From Tachypleus tridentatus (lineage: Eukaryota; Arthropoda; Merostomata; Xiphosura; Limulidae), in contig NW_027467782.1 in the NCBI RefSeq assembly GCF_004210375.1, positions 37,561,771 to 37,625,770 on the forward strand: a DNA stretch of 64,000 nucleotides, in the 5' to 3' direction. The notes below the pieces were generated by a model, which did no database searches, was not told where the DNA came from, and saw only the letters and a program-made list of their open reading frames with translations. Both the position numbers and the translations under genes were made by a program. This document shows positions 59,350-64,000 of this stretch, piece by piece; the first letter of the stretch is position 1, and each line of letters begins with the position of its first letter.

Positions 59350-60514
59350 TTTAGAAGAATTCTGTAACTTCTGAGTCATTAAACTTGAAAGCAAGTCGAA
59401 AAACTGTTGATCAAACAACAACTTGAAGCATTGTTTACTTTAGAATTAAATCTGGTCTCATAACATTTTGAAAAGTCGATAATGTTGTATAGTTACTGTG
59501 AGATAGCAGATTGTAGTTTTATTTTGTGACGTTTCGGTTACCATTAAGTTTGTACATGAATTTTTAAATATGTTAAAGTGCTAACTCACTTTCTCGATAC
59601 AGCACGTTAATTTTGAGTTTTCATGTATTATGAAACCGAGAGAAGTTTCTCCTAGCGGTGACGTACAGATATTAATGTTGTGAAATATTATGTAGATTTA
59701 TTATAATAACTAATCACATGAGATGTAATCTCGTGGTCTAATCAGCAAATAAAGATGGCTAAACGAGTTAGTTAAAAATAATTATTGCTAAATATTGTTA
59801 CTGACATAAGAAATGGTTCATTTTTGAAGCATTATGTTATTCTCTGGTTCTTTCTTTTTTTGTTTGATATTTGTTGATATTCATCTAAGTGACATTTATT
59901 TTGTATTATTTATTAATATATATATATACCTAGTCCTAACCAGATAATGGCTTACTAACTGTTGTTTTGTACACAATAAAACTCGGATGCTAGTTGTTTT
60001 GGTTATCTGTTGTTATTTTACACTTCTTGAGCGGCGTTTTGATTAATTACACTTTGAATTGATTCTATGGCTAAATTGTTACGAGAAAGATGGGTTTTAA
60101 CAGAAGATGGTAAATAATTAAACTCACACACCCAATGAATAGATAGGAACTAGAGCACGTGACTGAGTCTACCAATGATAGGTAAGAACTAGAGCACGTG
60201 AGTGAGTCTACCAATGATAGATTGGAATCGCACAACAAAATGAAAGTGCTTAAAGCTAGTTCTTTACTATCACACCTGGACAACATAGACTTCACCTGAC
60301 ATATCGATGAATGAACCAACATTTATAAAAGTAATCAATTTAAAAAAAACAACAACATTTTACTGTTTAAACTTGTGTTGAATCTGTCTTTGTTTCACGT
60401 GGCTTGACGTCATTGACGCGTGAACTGCTCTACAACCTTCAATAACGAGGAAATAGACGGTGAAACTTCGACATTCCAAATCTTATTATGTCGTGACTGA
60501 CTTTAACATCTTGT
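59350..60514. other. Sequence outside the right arm
   Basis: Contains a short tandem duplication of about 42 bp (GAACTAGAGCACGTGACTGA, 60147-60230). No exon recognised until about 60515. Confidence 0.4.
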
Positions 60515-60563
60515 ATGTATGACTGGATATTTTTGTCCTTCTTGGTAACCCTGCAGGTTCCAC
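60515..60563 (+). CDS. Possible first exon with signal peptide
   Basis: ATG followed by YDWIFLSFLVTLQVP, a short, strongly hydrophobic signal-peptide-like stretch, ending at a canonical donor CCAC/GTAAGT in phase 1, the same phase used by the Ig receptor exons. The preceding 150 bases are less AT-rich and could be a 5' UTR. No downstream partner exon was found before the window end, so this rests on a short stretch only. Confidence 0.3.
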
Positions 60564-61527
60564 GTAAGTAAACTTTTTTTACTCTTTTTACGAATTACTT
60601 AAATCTTAAGTAATTACATGCTTATTAACACTATTAATTTTTTTCATTTTATGCTTTCGGAATAACACTTGGCGGTAATTTAAATATCAACACTTAACAA
60701 TAAGTTTTTAATTGGGTTAAAGCAAATTAAGCGATGACGTCATTCGCTAAAATAAAGGTGCATATTAAAACGTAAATATTTTTAATAAATATAAAGTTAT
60801 TTTGTACTTCTGGTACAAAAGGTAACTTCGGTCATTAGGTTCATAAAACCAACATAACATGTAAACAATCAGGCATGTGTCTAAGCTTCTGAGAAATGTA
60901 CAGTCAAAGGGAATCTTTGTGGCTAACGTTTGTACTTGTGAAACAGAAAAGCATGGAAGCTGTAAGTTCTGTATGTTTGTGCATAGCACGTGTAATTGTT
61001 TAAATGTCTGTTAAAATTAACTTACTTTCCTTCCAACACTGATAGCATTAAAATATTAATATTCTTAGGTTTTCATATTTAGATAAAAATACATATCTAA
61101 CTGAACTTTTGTATTATGCATTTATTCGGATTTTTTTCACTTTATGATATTCTGTATCCTGACACGATAAAAAAGATTATTTTTTTTCAAACTAGATAGG
61201 TTGGAAACTTTTAATGTAATTATGAATGATGTAGCATTTGTAACAACAAATAAAAACTAGTTTATCATTTATTGTAAGAAAAAAGAACGATTTTTAGTGT
61301 TAATTATTAACAGTAACAAACGAAAGGAAAAGAAATCCGTTCCCTTTGAGTCCTTCATATTTTGTTCCTGTAATCTGCCTTCAATAACCCTATCGTATAA
61401 AAGGGATAAGGCTTTTATCCATTCCCTTTTTGTGTCTCACTCTTTGCTTTTCCAGTCTGTCTTCAGTAGTCCTATATGTCTGTGGACTCAAACTGATAAT
61501 AAAACGGTTTCGTAATGACAAGAAACC
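60564..61527. other. AT-rich, possibly intronic
   Basis: No exon or repeat recognised. Confidence 0.35.
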
Positions 61528-61539
61528 CACTTGTAGTTA

Positions 61540-61822
61540 TTATTTTGTTTGTTTTTGGAATTTCGCACAAAGCTACTCGAGGGCTATCTGTGCTAGCCGT
61601 CCCTAATTTAGCAGTGTAAGACTAGAGGGAAGGCAGCTAGTCATCACTACCCACCGCCAACTCTTGGTCTACTCTTTTACCAACGAATAATAGCATTGAC
61701 CGTCACATTATAACGCCCCCCACGGCTGAAAGGGCGAGCGTGTTTGGCGCGATGGGGATGCGAACCCGCGACCCTCAGATTACGAGTCGCACGCCTTAAC
61801 ACGCTTGGCCATGCCGGGCCAA
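61540..61822 (-). mobile_element. SINE-A copy with target duplication
   Basis: One of the best-preserved copies, reverse orientation. Target duplication CACTTGTAGTTA at 61528-61539 and 61823-61834. Confidence 0.93.
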
Positions 61823-62820
61823 CACTTGTAGTTAAAATGTAAGAAAGTCGAAACGTTGTTCACCGCCTTATTTTGGTAAAAGTGTTAATACCATACCAGC
61901 CGTTCTGAATCCGGTTTTCGATACCCGTGATGGGCAGATCATAAGCAAACAGTAGTCTTATCGTGTAAAAGTAATATGTTGTGAAACATTTTCAGTACAC
62001 ATCCTAAAGAAAATGACGTTAGATAGGTAAATATTTGTTTTTCTTGCTGAATACATTCAAAGTAAACTTTTGGATTTTCTTTTATCCTTCCTTGAGGTTA
62101 ATTAAGCAGAAATCACAAACTCAGAGTTAAAAGTTTTTAGAATCTAAATGTAAATAATAATACATGATATTGTTTATTCTCTAAGTGTTAGGATGTAAGT
62201 GTCTTTTCTAATCTAGCAATGTGTGAATTCAATTAAACACACTCTTCATAAAAGATGTAATATTAAAAGTACGTTAGGCCTAACACAACCGTCTTACGAC
62301 CAATATATTTAATTAAACTCATGTTTTGCTGGATTAGAAAAAGCGTTCAAAATTAAACTGTCCTGTATAGATAATATAATAAATATAAAAGTAGATAATT
62401 ATGCTGTCCTTATAACTGACTTAGAATTAAATAATTAAAATCTCCAAAGTTGTAGAGATTCAACGAGGTTAGTTAATCATATTTCTTGATTAAATTATCT
62501 ACAACGTTGTTTTAAAACATTTATATTAATTAGTCCACGAATAAATAATCTTTTCAAAGTGTATCTTTATTCAAAGGTATTAAGTAATTCGTGTTTACTT
62601 TAAAATCTAATAAAAAACACCTTAAGAGGGAAAAAAGGTGTGGCTAAAAATGGATTGAGCGTGCGAATTGGAATGGTTACTGCAGATAGCCATCGTGTAG
62701 TTTTGTTCGAAATTCAAACAAACTAACTGTCAAATCAACAATGGTAATGTTGTGATGGACTTGATCTTGTGTATTCAATGGAATCTCACTCTTCTTATGG
62801 AATAAAACACTTTAATTGTT
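61823..62820. other. Spacer with SINE scraps
   Basis: About 61890-61950 has a SINE-C-like piece (TCCGGTTTTCGATACCCGTG). About 62670-62725 has a SINE-A tail (CAGATAGCCATCGTGTAG, then CGAAATTCAAACAAAC). Nothing else recognised. Confidence 0.5.
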
Positions 62821-63720
62821 TTCACAACTACTTTCACCACCCACACTATTACATCACCTCCAGAAACTTTCGCCATTAAAGTAACTCAACACATAGAGGC
62901 CAATCGTCTCGAGTGATTTTCACTCTCACTTGAATTCGAATTTTTGTCAATAGAGAAAAGAGTGAAATACTATCCATCAAACCATAATTTAGAGTCGGGT
63001 TCTTTCTGTCCAATAAGAAAAATGATAAAACACATCCCACTAAATGGCAACTTCCAATCATTCATTGTACAATAATGAAAGGGGTGTAACACTACACATC
63101 AAAGCGCAATAATCAGTTATTGAGTGTCTAATATTGAAATGGGTGTAACACCACACATCAAACCACAGCATCCAGTTATTTACCAGTAGTGAAAATGGTG
63201 TAACACTATACATTAAACTACAACCACCAATCATTTATTGTCCAAGTGTAAAAAATATAAAAAGCTAAACATATAAACTACAACTACCAATCATTCACAG
63301 TACAATAGTGAAAAAAGGTGCAATACTAAACATCCAACCACAACATCCAATCACTTATTGTACAATAAATAAAGCCCCCGCTAGAACAGCGGTAAGTCTA
63401 CAGATTTACAACGCTAAAATCAGGGGTTCGATACCCCTCGATGGGCTCAGCAGATAGCCCAATGGGGCTTTGCTATAAGAAAAAATACACACACAAACAC
63501 ATCCAATAAATCAAAGGATGAAACCCCACACATCAAACTACAATCTCCAATCTATCACTGTACAATAAACAAAATGGTGTAACACTAAAACACCCAACCA
63601 CAACTTCCAATCATTTATTGTCCAATAAATAAAAGGATGAACTGCTGTATATCAAACCACAACCTCCAGTCACTTACTGTCCAACGAATAAAAAAGGTGA
63701 ACTACTATACATCAAACCAG
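62820..63720. repeat. Degenerate tandem repeat of about 60 bp
   Basis: Recurring pieces GGTGTAACACTACACATCAA, ACCACAACATCCAATCA and TTTATTGTCCAATAA at about 60-bp intervals, strongly diverged and interrupted by a SINE-B. Confidence 0.75.
63372..63500 (+). mobile_element. SINE-B copy, best preserved
   Basis: CCCCCGCTAGAACAGCGGTA head with A box, GGGGTTCGATACCCC B box, CTCAGCAGATAGCCCAATGG, tail TATAAGAAAAAATACACACA. Inserted within the approximately 60-bp repeat. Confidence 0.88.
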
Positions 63721-63805
63721 ACCAAGTTATTCATTGCCCTCAGTTTGAGTTGCTCTCTTCTATGCTAACGAACATTTTCTTATTTGGATCTACTATAAAT
63801 GCATT

Positions 63806-64000
63806 TCAAGCTGCCTTGATGTTGTCAACTTCTATTTTGTTTTCATTGTTTAAAACATTTGACTTAATGAAGTTGGACTTAAGCTGACGTCTCATACGCT
63901 GCAGAGATCTCTTTAGTAGTTTTCCATTGTCCAACCACAGGTAAACATATTTTTTACTGGAGTCATTCATATGTCCTTTTTTAGTCATCTTGTAAGTCAG
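63806..64000 (-). CDS. Partial open frame running off the window end (possible last exon)
   Basis: The minus-strand frame is open from the window edge to a stop at 63806-63808, reading LTYKMTKKGHMNDSSKKYVY, LWLDNGKLLKRSLQRMRRQL, KSNFIKSNVL and ENKIEVDNIKAA. The composition (basic, few AT-driven residues) looks like real protein, more so than other frames here. An acceptor-like TTACAAG precedes ATG at 63988. I do not recognise the family. The rest would lie beyond the window. Confidence 0.4.
   Translation of the reverse strand: MTYKMTKKGHMNDSSKKYVYLWLDNGKLLKRSLQRMRRQLKSNFIKSNVLNNENKIEVDNIKAA

Noticed and set aside
63372-63445. tRNA-gene-like structures (also at 4481, 24665, 59043 and elsewhere)
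   Set aside because: They are heads of multi-copy SINEs with a common body and tail; anticodon stems pair poorly, so they are not functional tRNA genes.

Overview
This is an AT-rich eukaryotic nuclear window: intron-containing, with few coding exons and many repeats. Three tRNA-derived SINE families dominate. From memory, the most abundant one (SINE-A, about 280 bp, tRNA head plus a long body ending in a CAAA-type tail) resembles a SINE common in horseshoe crab (Xiphosura) genomes. A chelicerate, probably horseshoe crab, origin is therefore my best guess, not something I could check. There are no operons, prokaryotic genes, rRNA genes or CRISPR arrays. A 500-bp run of N (8992-9491) is an assembly gap.

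Layout. The window is framed by two long, near-identical arms in opposite orientation (171 to about 4480, and about 55508-59349). Both carry the same SINEs and the same minisatellites, but with different repeat copy numbers. Inside the left arm boundary lie a 41-bp satellite with a 9-unit higher-order repeat (4682-5600), a TTG-rich tandem tract, SINE-poor AT-rich DNA and the gap. From about 11.67 to 21.8 kb there is a transposon graveyard: a CR1-like LINE, SINEs, a 229-bp MITE with TA target duplication, a hAT-like (DUF4371) pseudogene split by a SINE, and a Tigger/pogo-like pseudogene on the opposite strand.

The main gene runs from 23.2 to 32.35 kb on the plus strand. Six exons with consensus-like splice sites encode a signal peptide, one Ig domain, a cysteine-rich ephrin-receptor-like (GCC2/GCC3-type) module, a transmembrane segment and a charged cytoplasmic tail containing a YxxL motif. 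The reading phase does not agree at the junction just after the membrane segment, so the tail is uncertain. Intron 1 holds a strong inverted repeat with arms of about 150 bp. Degenerate pieces of the same locus recur downstream: a broken membrane exon at 42.66 kb, and 5' flank plus intron 1 without the Ig exon at 45.45-49.1 kb. This points to a decayed tandem gene family.

The rest (35.9-55.3 kb) holds a dead Tc1-like element, more SINEs, the 3' part of a non-LTR reverse transcriptase with its catalytic segment deleted, and 40-bp and 79-bp satellites. Beyond the right arm there is a possible signal-peptide exon (60515-60563), a degenerate repeat of about 60 bp, and an open frame on the minus strand running off the window end that may be the last exon of another gene.
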